Source of the DNA: G965218495 sp965262785
GTDB lineage: Bacteria > Bacteroidota > Rhodothermia > Rhodothermales > Bin80
Reading direction: 5' to 3'
Length of the DNA: 64,000 nt
Assembly: GCA_965262785.1 (NCBI GenBank)
Contig: OZ253559.1
Span: 1,674,001-1,738,000, forward strand
Shown: positions 43,718 to 53,567 of the stretch, piece by piece
How the letters are laid out: the number at the start of each line of letters is the position of its first letter
Numbering within the stretch: the stretch's first letter is position 1
Program-made: the position numbers and the translations under genes
The notes under the pieces: generated by a model
The model's database searches: none
Told to the model about the DNA's origin: nothing
What the model saw: the letters and a program-made list of their open reading frames with translations, nothing else

Positions 43718-46086
43718 CTAGATGTCGATGCTCGTGCGTTTGAGGATGAAGAGGCCCTCGCGAATGCTTGAGACTATGATCGTGCCGCTCTTGAAGTACG
43801 GATAGTTGCTCCAGGAGCCTTCGAATCCCGGATTGTCGGCACCTTCGGGGAACGTATCAAAGTACCCGACAATTGTCGGGCTGGTACGATCACTGATGTC
43901 CAAGATACGTAGCCCGCTCTTATAGTTGGATTGGTACATCACATCGCCTTGGATGTACAGGTTGTGATCAGTGGCCTTGTTGTCTGAAATGTACTCACCC
44001 GCGAGTTGGGGATCATCGAGGTCAGTCAAGTCCCAGATCAATGTACGGGTGCCTTCGGTTTTGCCTTGGAGCTCATCAATCTCGTCATTCAAGTAGAAGT
44101 AGTGGTGGTCGTCCGTGAGCCAGCCTTGGTGGGCATACGAGACACTAGGGTAGTCTGCTAACGCAATGCCTACAGGGTTTTCTTTGTCGGTCACGTCTGC
44201 GATGCTCAGCACGGTGACGTTGGAACCGAGACAGATCTCTTTCCCTACGTGCTCTGCGTCTGGGCCGTCATAGACCACGCACTGCGCGTCATGAGAGTAG
44301 GTTATGCGGGAGCGTCTGGCTTCTTCGTGGGCAAAGCAGCCTGCAAAGGAAGGGTTGAGCGGATCTCGGATATTGACCATGTGCAAGCCGCCTCCGCATC
44401 GTCTGCCACCACCTCTGCTTCCGACCGCGTACGCGAAGCCTGTATCTTCATTAATGACGATGTTGTGGGCAGTGTGGATGCCGTCATAGCGCGCGGTTGC
44501 CTTAAACGTCGTAGGCACACTTTCTACGCTTCGTAGCTGCGTGAGATCAAAGACTTGCATGCCATGCTTTCCGCGCCCTTCAGCGACGACAAAAGCGTGG
44601 TTGCTATACACCTTTATGTCGCGCCACTGACTGTCCCCCGCGATATCGGGCAAGGGAAGGCTCCCTAAATACACGGGGTTCTCAGGGTCGGTGACATCAA
44701 TAAAGGCAGTACCATTGCTGCGGCCCAGGAGTGCGTATTCACGGCCAGTGTCCGGGTCAGTCCAGCCCCAAACGTCGGCTGCAGTGACACCAAAGCCTCC
44801 GCCGACCTCTGAAAGCGGCAGAAATGCCAAGAGGTCGACGTTGCTGCAACTAAACAGCCAAGCTATGCCGTCGGTGCACTCCGAAGGTCCGTCGCTTGCT
44901 ACCATGCCTATGTCTGCTCCTCCAGGCTCCGGGGGTTCTTCGCCGGACAAGAGCTTTCCGGCAAGGACCCAGGCGCCATCGACGTTACGAAACACGTAGG
45001 CCGCGCCCACGCCCTGGCTGGATGGATGCGCGGTCACGACCAGCGTGTCGCCTGCCAGATCTAGTGCAAGGCCGAAGCCCATGTCCCCGTCCTTGTAGAG
45101 CCGGTCCCGCACAGTCCATCCGCCCATCTGGTCGCGCTCGAATGTGTACAAGCGGCCCTTGAACCAGCCGGCAGCAGCTGCACCAATCAAGAGGAGGGAC
45201 TCGTCCAGCGCCATTGAAGAGCCATAAAGATCAGTAATTCCGTCCTTGTTGCCGAACATCACCGTCCCCTGCGTCCATGTACCACTATCGCTTCGCTTGA
45301 ATTCCAGCACTGCGCCCGGGGGCGGCGGTCCCGACGGCTGGGTCTCAGGGGCGATGCCTGGTGCCCCGGCGAGCAGAATGCCGGCGCCTGCTGACACCAG
45401 AGACGCCCCCAGAGCGACGTGCGCAGAGTCGCTGCTGGTAAGCACGGTTTCTTCTCTGAAATCTTCAAGGCTGAAGACGTATACTGCACCATTGCCGTGG
45501 TTGCTAAGAGGTGCACCGACATAAAGGCGCTCGGCATCCGCGGCCAGTCCTACTCCAAACCCCCAGTTGTCCGCCGCCCAACCGCGGTAACGGTTTGCGT
45601 GCGCTGCCACGACTCTCCCGTCTGCGTAAACACCGTTACGTAAGCGCCGCCAGCCAAGCCGCCGGTGATGATCATTCTGTCCGAAATGGCCATGCTGGCG
45701 CCGATTTGATCTTCAGCCTTTCCGGTAAGTTTGGCAACTTCAGCCCAACCGTCTGCTGTCGGGCTACGCTCGAACACGTAGATCGCACCCTGGCCCGCAA
45801 CTGCGCTCGGTGCGCCCACGAACACGCGGTCGCCGTGCGCCTGCACGAAGTACCCAAAGTAGTCGCCTACCTTGCCATCCGACGCGGTCAATTCTCCAGC
45901 AAGTTGCCAGCCCGTAGCGGGGTTCTCCTGGAAAACGAGGACTGCTCCGACGGTGGTCTCGTCGGTTCTGCTAACAAGCACGGCATCTGGTGCAACAGCG
46001 GCGCTAATGCCGAACGGTGCAGACTGCGAAAAGACCGGTATGGCCGTGCAGAGCAGAAAAAATGGTACAACGAGCGGTCGTTGCAT
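43718..46086 (-). pseudogene. Choice-of-anchor-B beta-propeller protein with a one-base frameshift
   Basis: The first paralog of three. The N-terminus (MQRPLVVPFFLLCTAIPVFS, ATG 46084-46086) and FG-GAP-like repeats run in one frame to TAG at 45550. The rest (WAADNWGFGVGLAADAERLY, ending EGLFILKRTSIDI at 43718) is in another frame. Alignment with the intact paralog at 46695-49076 places the break at GTTGGG (45577-45582): adding one base there restores a chain of the same length, AVWAADNWGFG against AEGLEDGAYFG. Domains match the paralogs: FG-GAP repeats, then the choice-of-anchor-B region with DLTQLRSVESVPTTF and HNIVINEDTGFAYAVGSRGG. It could be a recent pseudogene or a sequencing error. Confidence 0.75.
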
Positions 46087-46694
46087 GCGAGCGTGGCAGG
46101 TTGTGTGCCAATGATCTTTGCAATTTAAACGAGAAATGCGCGGAAGGGATGCAGGCGGCGTCGAGATCACCATGCCGCACGTCACCAACACGCATTGGGC
46201 CGACGAGCGTGAATACGCGTAATAGCTGCAGGTCTGCACAGCACCGGAAACGCTTAGGTAGCCGATTGTACATGCCGGAGCGGTGCTGTCGGGCATCGCC
46301 GAGTTGCGCCGATCACTGGCCAAACGGGGTCATTGGGTGCTACCCACCATTCCCGGCTGGCACCGGCGCACTGTTGTGCGGGCGCGACGGGTGAGCTCTA
46401 CCAAGTATATCGGAAGGTCGCGGCGGAAGCGGGGCCAGAGGAGAGTCTGGTCCGCGGACTGCCACCTGAGCCCTAAGAGACCACGGCTGTCCCACGGTCT
46501 AGCCTGTTCAGAAGCGATGCCAGCTAAAAGAGGCCCGGCCCTTCTCTTGCAAGGAGCCGGGCCTCTCTACCAGCCGCGGCGGAACCTGCAGACACCAGGT
46601 CCGCTGGAATTTGGCGCATCCTGGGACAGGAATGCACGGTGCCTCTGCGCAGCTAGAAGGGCTAGCGCACGCCAGACGCAGAATACGCAGGTTT
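46087..46694. other. Gap between choice-of-anchor-B paralogs 1 and 2
   Basis: 608 bases. The part near 46087 is the promoter side of paralog 1; the part near 46529-46566 holds a terminator hairpin for paralog 2. No gene is recognised in between. Confidence 0.5.
46529..46566 (-). terminator. Intrinsic terminator of the choice-of-anchor-B paralog at 46695
   Basis: A perfect 11-bp GC-rich stem (arms 46529-46539 and 46556-46566, AGAGGCCCGGC) with further pairing in the loop (CCTT/AAGG). On the minus strand it is followed by TTT. It lies 129 bases past the stop of the gene at 46695. Confidence 0.75.
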
Positions 46695-49076
46695 CTATAT
46701 GTCTATGCTCTGACGCTTAAGAATGAAGAGGCCCTCACCCATGCTGGAGACAATGATTGCACCACTCTTGAAGTAAGGGTAATTGCTCCAGGAACCTGCA
46801 AAGCCTGGATTGTCTTCGCCACCAGGGAACGTGTCAAAGAATCCCAAGACGGCTGGGTTGAGCCGATCACTGATGTCAAAGATGCGCAGCCCACTCTTAT
46901 AGTTTGACTGGTACATCACGTCGCCCTGGATGTACAGGTTGTGATCGCTGGACTTGTTGTCGGATTTGAACTCAGCAGCCAGCAGCGGGTCGTCAAGGTC
47001 TGTAAGGTCCCAGATCAGCGTGCGCGTTCCGACTACTTCGCCCTGCAGCTCGTCAAGTTCGTCATTCATGTAGAAGTAACGATGGTCGTCCGTCAGCCAG
47101 CCTTGGTGGGAATAACCGACGTTGGGGTAACTGGCTGACCCGATGACCACGGGGTTTTCCTTGTCGGTCACGTCCGCGATGCTGAGCGCGGTCTCATTTG
47201 ACCCGAGACATACTTCCTTGTCTACGTGTTCGGCATCCGGGCCATGATAGATTACGCATTGCGCATCGTGGGAGTAGCCCGTGCTGGCACTTCCGGTTCC
47301 TTCGTGAGCGAAGCAGCCTGCAAAGGTCGGGTGCAGTGGATCTTGGATATTGATCATGTGGAGGCCGCCGCCGCATACTTCACCGCCTCCACTGCTGCCG
47401 ACGGCAAAAGCGAATCCAGTATCCTCGTTGATGACGATGTTGTGGGCACTGCTAATGCCGTCATAGAGGGCGGTTGCCTCAAACGTCGCTGGCGCATCTT
47501 CCACGCTACGAAGCTGCGTGAGGTCAAAGACTTGCATTCCGTGATCACCGGCGTTGTCCGCGACGACAAAGGCATGATTGCTGTAAACCTTGACATCGCG
47601 CCAGGCGGCTGCCGCCGAACCCTCAGTCATAGCCAGACTACCAAGGTAGACAGGGTTGGCCGGATCGCCCATGTCAATAAAGGCTGTGCCGTTGTTGCGT
47701 GCCAAAAGTGCGTATTCGCGGCCGCTTTCCGGGTCAGTCCAGCCCCAAATGTCGGCGGCGGTTGTGCCTTCTTCTCCGCCGACAGCGGAAAGAGGCAAGA
47801 ACGCCAGGAGGTCGACGTTGCTGCAGCCGAACTGCCAAGCGAGGCTATCGGCACATTCCGATGGCCCGTCACTGGGGACCATGTCTATGCCCGCCGTTTC
47901 CCGCGGCGTGGGCTCCGGTGGCTCAGCACCCGAGACCAGCGTCCCGTCAAGCTCCCAGCCATCGTCCGCGCTGCGAAAAACATATGCCGCACCAACACCT
48001 TGCCCGCTTGCAGGTGCAGTGACGACCAGCAGGTCGGCTGCCTTTGCCAGGGCTTGACCAAACGTTATGGTCCCCTCGGCGGAGATCGTATCGGTAGCAC
48101 TCCAATGGCCAGCCTCGCCACGTGTGAATTCGTACACCCGACCTTGGTATTGGTTTGCGAGAATTGCACTTACCCAGAGGCCCGATCCGTCTGTCAGCAT
48201 GGAGAAACCATAGATATCAAACTGATCGCCGCCGCCACCTGACATCGAAGAGGTTTCTGTCCACATTCCGTCAGCTCCGCGGGCAAAGCCCACGACCGCT
48301 CCAGGTGGCGGCGGGCCCGCGGGTTGAACGTTAGGCTTGACGCCTGGCGCTCCGGCCAGCAGCGTGCCGTTGCCTGTTGGCAAAAGTGATACTCCAAGTG
48401 CAACGACCGCCGAGTCACCTGCTGTGAGCACGGTTTCCTGCACGAAGTCTGGGAGGCTGAAGACAACTACGGCACCCGCACCTTCGTTGGCTCCGGGTGC
48501 GCCTACATAGAGGTTCTCATCATCCATAGCAACAGACAGCCCGAAGTAGGCGCCGTCTTCCAACCCTTCGGCCGACACTATCCCGGTACGCTGCCATGAA
48601 TCTTCGCTCCGCTCAAACACCGTCACATGGGCACTGTCGTCCATGCCGCCGGTCACAATCATGTTGTCTGTAATCACTACGGAGGCCCCGATGTGGTCCT
48701 CTGCTGCGCCGGTTATCTTGTCCACAACGCGGAAATATCCGTCGGCTTCAGGCTCGCGAATAAGTACATAGATTGCGCCTTGGCCAGCTTCCATGCTGGG
48801 AGCACCCACGTACAAATACTCGCCGTCCGCGTACAGGTAGTACCCAAAGAATTCCCCGCCAACGGAGTCAGGGGCAGAGAACTCAGCTACGCGCTGCCAC
48901 CCTTCGTCGGGCAGCTGCCGAAAAGTAAAGATCTTTCCAGCCTCGCGACCAGAGGGTTGGCCGACAACTATGGCGTCGTCAGAGAAGGTTGCGCTGACTC
49001 CGAAAGAGCCGAACTGCGCGGAGGCTGGCAGTGTCGTACAGGCCAGAATGAGTATTGCGGTAAGGAATCGATTCAT
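46695..49076 (-). CDS. Choice-of-anchor-B family beta-propeller protein (paralog 2)
   Basis: 793 residues from MNRFLTAILILACTTLPASA (ATG 49074-49076, preceded by a GAGG ribosome-binding site). The first half contains FG-GAP-like repeats of about 55 residues (FGYYLYADGEYLYVGAPSM, FGLSVAMDDENLYVGAPGA). The second half is the choice-of-anchor-B domain with LVIVD-type beta-propeller repeats, including EYALLARNNGTAFIDMGDP, QVFDLTQLRSVEDAP, HNIVINEDTGFAFAVGSSGG, CLGSNETALSIADVTD and the end GLRIFDISDRLNPAV. A signal peptide but no T9SS tail is visible, so periplasmic or surface. Function unknown. It is the intact model used to recognise the frameshift in paralog 1. Confidence 0.88.
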   Translation of the reverse strand: MNRFLTAILILACTTLPASAQFGSFGVSATFSDDAIVVGQPSGREAGKIFTFRQLPDEGWQRVAEFSAPDSVGGEFFGYYLYADGEYLYVGAPSMEAGQGAIYVLIREPEADGYFRVVDKITGAAEDHIGASVVITDNMIVTGGMDDSAHVTVFERSEDSWQRTGIVSAEGLEDGAYFGLSVAMDDENLYVGAPGANEGAGAVVVFSLPDFVQETVLTAGDSAVVALGVSLLPTGNGTLLAGAPGVKPNVQPAGPPPPGAVVGFARGADGMWTETSSMSGGGGDQFDIYGFSMLTDGSGLWVSAILANQYQGRVYEFTRGEAGHWSATDTISAEGTITFGQALAKAADLLVVTAPASGQGVGAAYVFRSADDGWELDGTLVSGAEPPEPTPRETAGIDMVPSDGPSECADSLAWQFGCSNVDLLAFLPLSAVGGEEGTTAADIWGWTDPESGREYALLARNNGTAFIDMGDPANPVYLGSLAMTEGSAAAAWRDVKVYSNHAFVVADNAGDHGMQVFDLTQLRSVEDAPATFEATALYDGISSAHNIVINEDTGFAFAVGSSGGGEVCGGGLHMINIQDPLHPTFAGCFAHEGTGSASTGYSHDAQCVIYHGPDAEHVDKEVCLGSNETALSIADVTDKENPVVIGSASYPNVGYSHQGWLTDDHRYFYMNDELDELQGEVVGTRTLIWDLTDLDDPLLAAEFKSDNKSSDHNLYIQGDVMYQSNYKSGLRIFDISDRLNPAVLGFFDTFPGGEDNPGFAGSWSNYPYFKSGAIIVSSMGEGLFILKRQSIDI

Positions 49077-49205
49077 GCGAATGTGCCTCAAGGAGTGATA
49101 ATATGCTATTTAAGGATAAACGAAAGATCCACCTAAAGGATGCAGAACACGGTGCAAGGGTCCATGCAAATGCGGCAGGAAGTCGAGGGTTGCAGCGATG
49201 CCAGG

Positions 49206-51551
49206 CTACAGGTCCACGGTACTCTGTTTGAGGACAAACAGGCCTTCGCCCATACTCGTGATAATGATGGTGCCGCTTGTGAAGAAAGGGTAGTTGCTCC
49301 AGGATCCGCCGAAGCCCGGCTTGTCCATTCCAGTGGGGACGGTGTCGTAGTACCCGACCTCGACAGGAGCCTCAATATCCGTAATATCCAGAATTCGCAG
49401 CCCACTCAGGTAGTTAGACTGGTACATCAAATGTCCCCTGATATACAGGTTGTGGTCGCTTGCCATATTCGTTGAGCGATGTGAGCCCAGAAGCAGTGGG
49501 TCATCCAGGTCGGTAAGGTCCCAGATGAGCGTACGAGTCCCTACAACACGGCCTTGAACTTCGTCCAACTCATCGTTCAGATAGAAAAACCGGTGGTCAT
49601 CGGTAAGCCACCCCTGGTGGGTGTACGCGTAGTCAGGATACGATGCGCTGGATAGGGCCGCAGGATTCTTCTTGTCCGTCACGTCCGCTATGCTGAGTGC
49701 TGTCTGGTTGGATCCCAGGCAGATTTCCTTACCCCTGTGCTCGATGTCCGGCCCGTGATAGACTACGCACTGCGCATCATGCGTATAGCCGCTGCCTGCA
49801 TTGCCAGTGCCTAAGTGGGCAAAGCAGCCGGCAAAGACCGGGCGCGCCGGCTCTTTGATGTTGACCATATGCAGCCCGCCGCCACAGACCTCGCCGCCTC
49901 CGCTGCTGCCGACGATGTACGCAAAGCCGGTGTCTTCGTTAATGACGATGTTGTGTGCGCTCGCGATGCGGTCATAGTGGGCTGTTTCGTCAAACGTTTC
50001 GGGCGCATCAGGCACCGCCCGCAATTGTTTTAAGTCAAACACCTGCATGCCATGATCGCCGGCCCTGTCCGCCACAATGAATGCGTGATTCTTGTAAACC
50101 TTTATGTCGCGCCAGAAGTTGACTCTGGCGCCGTCGGTCAGCGGTAATTCGCCCAGGTAGCGCGGACGCTTCGGGTCGGTAATGTCTACAAAGGCTGTCC
50201 CGTCCATTCGTCCTACCAGAGCATACTCGCCGCCTGTGTCCGGGTCGGTCCATCCCCAAATGTCGTTGAGTTCAAGGCCTTCCTTGCCGCCTATGGCTGT
50301 AATTGGCAGAAACGACAACAGGTCCACGCCTTGACAGTCAAACTGCCAGGACTTTCCTTCGGCACATTCCGCGGGCCCGCTTGGCACAAGCTCCAACGTT
50401 TGAGGGCGTGACAATTCGCCTGCCCTGATAGCCTCGCCCGTGGTACGATCAAGTCGATAGACCTGGGCCAAGCCCTCATCGAAGGGGGCCGTGACCACCG
50501 CGATCTCGCCTGCAAGCGCCACGGAATGGCCAAAAAGGTGTGGGTCGCTGCCAAGTGATAGCGTGTTCTGAGCAACCCAGGATGCTTCGCCATCTCGCAC
50601 AAAGACATGTGTTCGGCCTGCGATACGATCCGTGCCGGCAGCGCCGACCAGCAGCGTTTGGTCATTCACGCTTAGCGAAGCGCCGAAAAAATCAATACCT
50701 GGCTCAGCCGTTGGTCGAAGTATCATTTCCTGTGACCAGCTTCCATCCGACTGTTGCCTGAACCCTACCACCGATCCTCTCGGTGGAAATTCCGACACCT
50801 TCATCTCGGCGACAATGCCTGGTGCACCTGCCAATAGTAACCCGTCGTCAGTGGTTTCCAGCGCGGCGCCAAGCACCTTGACTTGGGTGTCTCCTGTTGC
50901 CGTTAGCACTGCTTCCTGTTCAAGAGTTTTGGCGCTAAAGACATGAATGGATCCTGCACCGCTGTGGCTCAGCGGAGCGCTGGCGAAAATGTGGTGGCCG
51001 TAAGCTCCTAGCGCAAGCCCGAACATGTCCTCGGTACTTGCGTCGGTGGAGGCAAGCGCTGTGCTGCGGTCCCAGCCGGTATGAGTCTGCGTGTACACCG
51101 TTACGTACGGCCCGCCAACCACGCCGCCGGTGACGATCATGCTGTCGAGTACTGCCAAAGAGCCTCCTATATAGTCGCCAGGCGATGCGGGAAGTCGATG
51201 TGTTTCGGCCCAGAACCTCGTGCGTCGATCTCGTTCAAAGATGTACACGGCGCCGGCGTCCGGGCTGCCCGGCGCACCGACTACAAGCCTGTCGTCGTTC
51301 AAGTGAAGCGCATGCCCGAACCGATCACCTGGCTGCGCTTCGGATCCCTGCAGCACATCGTTGAGCATCCATGTGTCGGCCTCATCCTGTTCAAAGACAT
51401 AGACTTTGCCGGCATTGACCGCACCTCCATCGCTAACCATGATTATATCGTTGCTGGCAACGACAGCACTTCCAAAGCCCAGGCCTGAGGGCTGAGCCTT
51501 GGCGACCAAGGCCGCCGAAAGGAGGAGTAGCAGTAGTAGTTGGCGTTTCAT
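49206..51551 (-). CDS. Choice-of-anchor-B family beta-propeller protein (paralog 3)
   Basis: 781 residues from MKRQLLLLLLLSAALVAKAQ (ATG 51549-51551); the longer upstream frame is not used because the signal peptide begins here. It has the same architecture as paralogs 1 and 2: FG-GAP-like repeats (FGHALHLNDDRLVVGAPGS, FFGASLSVNDQTLLVGAAG), then the choice-of-anchor-B region with EYALVGRMDGTAFVDITDP, QVFDLKQLRAVPDAP, HNIVINEDTGFAYIVGSSGG and GLRILDITDIEAPVEVGYYD. It is more diverged in the N-terminal half than in the C-terminal half. No terminator is obvious before the next gene. Function unknown. Confidence 0.88.
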   Translation of the reverse strand: MKRQLLLLLLLSAALVAKAQPSGLGFGSAVVASNDIIMVSDGGAVNAGKVYVFEQDEADTWMLNDVLQGSEAQPGDRFGHALHLNDDRLVVGAPGSPDAGAVYIFERDRRTRFWAETHRLPASPGDYIGGSLAVLDSMIVTGGVVGGPYVTVYTQTHTGWDRSTALASTDASTEDMFGLALGAYGHHIFASAPLSHSGAGSIHVFSAKTLEQEAVLTATGDTQVKVLGAALETTDDGLLLAGAPGIVAEMKVSEFPPRGSVVGFRQQSDGSWSQEMILRPTAEPGIDFFGASLSVNDQTLLVGAAGTDRIAGRTHVFVRDGEASWVAQNTLSLGSDPHLFGHSVALAGEIAVVTAPFDEGLAQVYRLDRTTGEAIRAGELSRPQTLELVPSGPAECAEGKSWQFDCQGVDLLSFLPITAIGGKEGLELNDIWGWTDPDTGGEYALVGRMDGTAFVDITDPKRPRYLGELPLTDGARVNFWRDIKVYKNHAFIVADRAGDHGMQVFDLKQLRAVPDAPETFDETAHYDRIASAHNIVINEDTGFAYIVGSSGGGEVCGGGLHMVNIKEPARPVFAGCFAHLGTGNAGSGYTHDAQCVVYHGPDIEHRGKEICLGSNQTALSIADVTDKKNPAALSSASYPDYAYTHQGWLTDDHRFFYLNDELDEVQGRVVGTRTLIWDLTDLDDPLLLGSHRSTNMASDHNLYIRGHLMYQSNYLSGLRILDITDIEAPVEVGYYDTVPTGMDKPGFGGSWSNYPFFTSGTIIITSMGEGLFVLKQSTVDL

Positions 51552-51685
51552 GATTGCAAGCGGAATGCGCTGGGCTATCCTGCATTTGCAGCCAATCGCC
51601 AGAGTGCACCGGGCGGGGCAGGCTCTTGGGCGTGACCTCAAAACCTATCCAAACGCATTTTTGCGCCTAGTGGTTCATTTTCACG

Positions 51686-53545
51686 CTAGTGCGTGTACTC
51701 CAAAAACAAGGCTGCCAGCGGGGGGAGGGTCACTGCAATGCTCTGCTCATGCCCACTTGCCGGAACATTATCACTTGTCCATGCGGGGGGCAACATCATG
51801 CCGCTGCCGCCATAACAGGCTGCGTCGCTGTTTAGGCTTACGGCATATGATCCACTAGTGGGCACGCCCACACGCCAACCTTCGCGTGGAACCGGCGTGC
51901 AGTTTATTATAACCAGCAGCGTCTGCTCATCGCTCGTGCGCTGGTAGGCCAGAAGGCTGTCGTCTACATGTTCGCCCAGCCAAGCCCATCCCGACGGCGT
52001 GTCATTCCACAGCGCCGAAGACCTCCGGTACAGGTTGTTAAGGTCCGTGATCCAGCGCACAAGTCCGGCGCGGAGGGGGTCGCGTGCCGCGTCCCAATCA
52101 AGCGGGCCATCGTGATTCCACTCGGCGGCCTGGCCGAATTCGCCGCCCATAAACAACAGTTTCTTGCCAGGGTGACCGAATTGGTGCCCAAAGAGCAGCC
52201 GCAAGTTCGCAGCCTTTTGCCAGTCGTCACCAATCATCTTGCTCCAGAGCGAACCCTTACCGTGGACTACTTCATCGTGCGAAAACGGCAGAAAATAGTG
52301 CTCCGAAAACGCGTACATAAACGAAAACGTGAGCTGATTCTGGTGGTATTTCCGGTGCACGGGGTCCTGCTGGATGAATGCTAGGCTGTCGTGCATCCAG
52401 CCCATATTCCATTTGTACAGGAATCCCAGACCGTCATCATACGTCGGCGCAGACACGCCCGGGTAAGCGGTGGACTCTTCCGCAATCGTGAATGCGCCCG
52501 GAAAATGCGTATACACCGCCTCGTTTGTCTTCTTAAGCAACTCGATGGCTTCCAAGTTTCTATTGCCGCCAAAGATGTTGGGCCTCCAATCGTCGCGCGA
52601 ATAGTCCCGATAAAGCATGGATGCTACAGCATCCACACGGAGAGCATCGATATGGTACTTATCCAGCCAGAAGAGAGCGTTTGAAATCAGGAAGTTACGT
52701 ACCTCCGGTTTTGCGTAGTCGAAGATGTAGGTACCCCAGTCCGGATGCACCCGCATCATTTCGTCGTCGTACTCATACAGCGTAGAGCCATCGAAGAAGA
52801 CAAGTCCCTGCGGGTCAGTGGCAAAATGGGCTGGTACCCAGTCCAGGATCACGCCAATGCCACGCTGGTGCAGCGTGTCTATCAGGTACATCAGGTCAAC
52901 CGGCAATCCGTACCGGAATGTCGGCGCATAGTATCCCACTACCTGGTATCCCCAGGACCCGTAGTACGGATGCTCGGCTAAAGGCAAGAGTTCCACATGC
53001 GTGAATCCCAGGTCTGTGACATAGTCGGCCAGCGACGCCGCGATGTCGCGATATGACAGCGAATGCCCGTGCGCTTGGTGCCTCCAGGATCCAAGATGAA
53101 CCTCATAGACTGAAAGAGGGCCCGAAAGCGTGCCGGGCCCTTGCCGGCTGCGCATCCAATGCTCGTCGCTCCACCGATACGAGAGCGAGTCAATGATGGA
53201 AGACAGCCCTCCAGTGGTGCTCTCTTTTGGCGCCTCTAGTCGGAAGGCATAGGGATCAGTTTTGTCGGCTGAGTAGGCGCCGCGTCGTATGCGGTACTTG
53301 TAACGCTGTTCAGCGGCTGCGCCCGGCACAAATACTTCCCACAGGCCGCCGCCCACGCGCTGCATTGGACTCTGCTCTGGGTCCCAGTTGTTAAACTCCC
53401 CAATGACCGAGACCATTTCTGCATGCGGGGCCCAAACGGCAAACCACGTGCCGCCGGCTACGGGATGAGCGCCCAGTTGCTGATAGCTCCTGATGAGCTC
53501 GCCATTAGCCCAGTAGTACTGGTCTTCTTTGCTTAACCAAGCCAT
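51686..53545 (-). CDS. glgB: 1,4-alpha-glucan branching enzyme
   Basis: GlgB forms alpha-1,6 branches in glycogen. With ATG at 53543-53545 (MAWLSKEDQYYWANGELIRS) it has 619 residues; a longer start at 53599 would overlap glgE by 32 bases. There is a CBM48 domain near residues 30-120 (TWFAVWAPHAEMVSVIGEFN). The GH13 barrel has the catalytic Asp in DALRVDAVASMLY, the Glu in FTIAEESTAYPGV and the third carboxylate in PFSHDEVVHGKGSL. An all-beta C-terminal domain ends the chain. It lacks the extra N1 domain of E. coli GlgB. It follows glgE by 22 bases, fitting a joint role: GlgE extends, GlgB branches. Confidence 0.95.
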   Translation of the reverse strand: MAWLSKEDQYYWANGELIRSYQQLGAHPVAGGTWFAVWAPHAEMVSVIGEFNNWDPEQSPMQRVGGGLWEVFVPGAAAEQRYKYRIRRGAYSADKTDPYAFRLEAPKESTTGGLSSIIDSLSYRWSDEHWMRSRQGPGTLSGPLSVYEVHLGSWRHQAHGHSLSYRDIAASLADYVTDLGFTHVELLPLAEHPYYGSWGYQVVGYYAPTFRYGLPVDLMYLIDTLHQRGIGVILDWVPAHFATDPQGLVFFDGSTLYEYDDEMMRVHPDWGTYIFDYAKPEVRNFLISNALFWLDKYHIDALRVDAVASMLYRDYSRDDWRPNIFGGNRNLEAIELLKKTNEAVYTHFPGAFTIAEESTAYPGVSAPTYDDGLGFLYKWNMGWMHDSLAFIQQDPVHRKYHQNQLTFSFMYAFSEHYFLPFSHDEVVHGKGSLWSKMIGDDWQKAANLRLLFGHQFGHPGKKLLFMGGEFGQAAEWNHDGPLDWDAARDPLRAGLVRWITDLNNLYRRSSALWNDTPSGWAWLGEHVDDSLLAYQRTSDEQTLLVIINCTPVPREGWRVGVPTSGSYAVSLNSDAACYGGSGMMLPPAWTSDNVPASGHEQSIAVTLPPLAALFLEYTH

Positions 53546-53567
53546 AGGGGGTGCGCTTGCTGCGTGG

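Noticed and set aside
47226..48242. A 338-codon plus-strand frame
   Set aside because: It lies wholly antisense to the choice-of-anchor-B gene at 46695-49076, which has clear motifs; the antisense protein has none.
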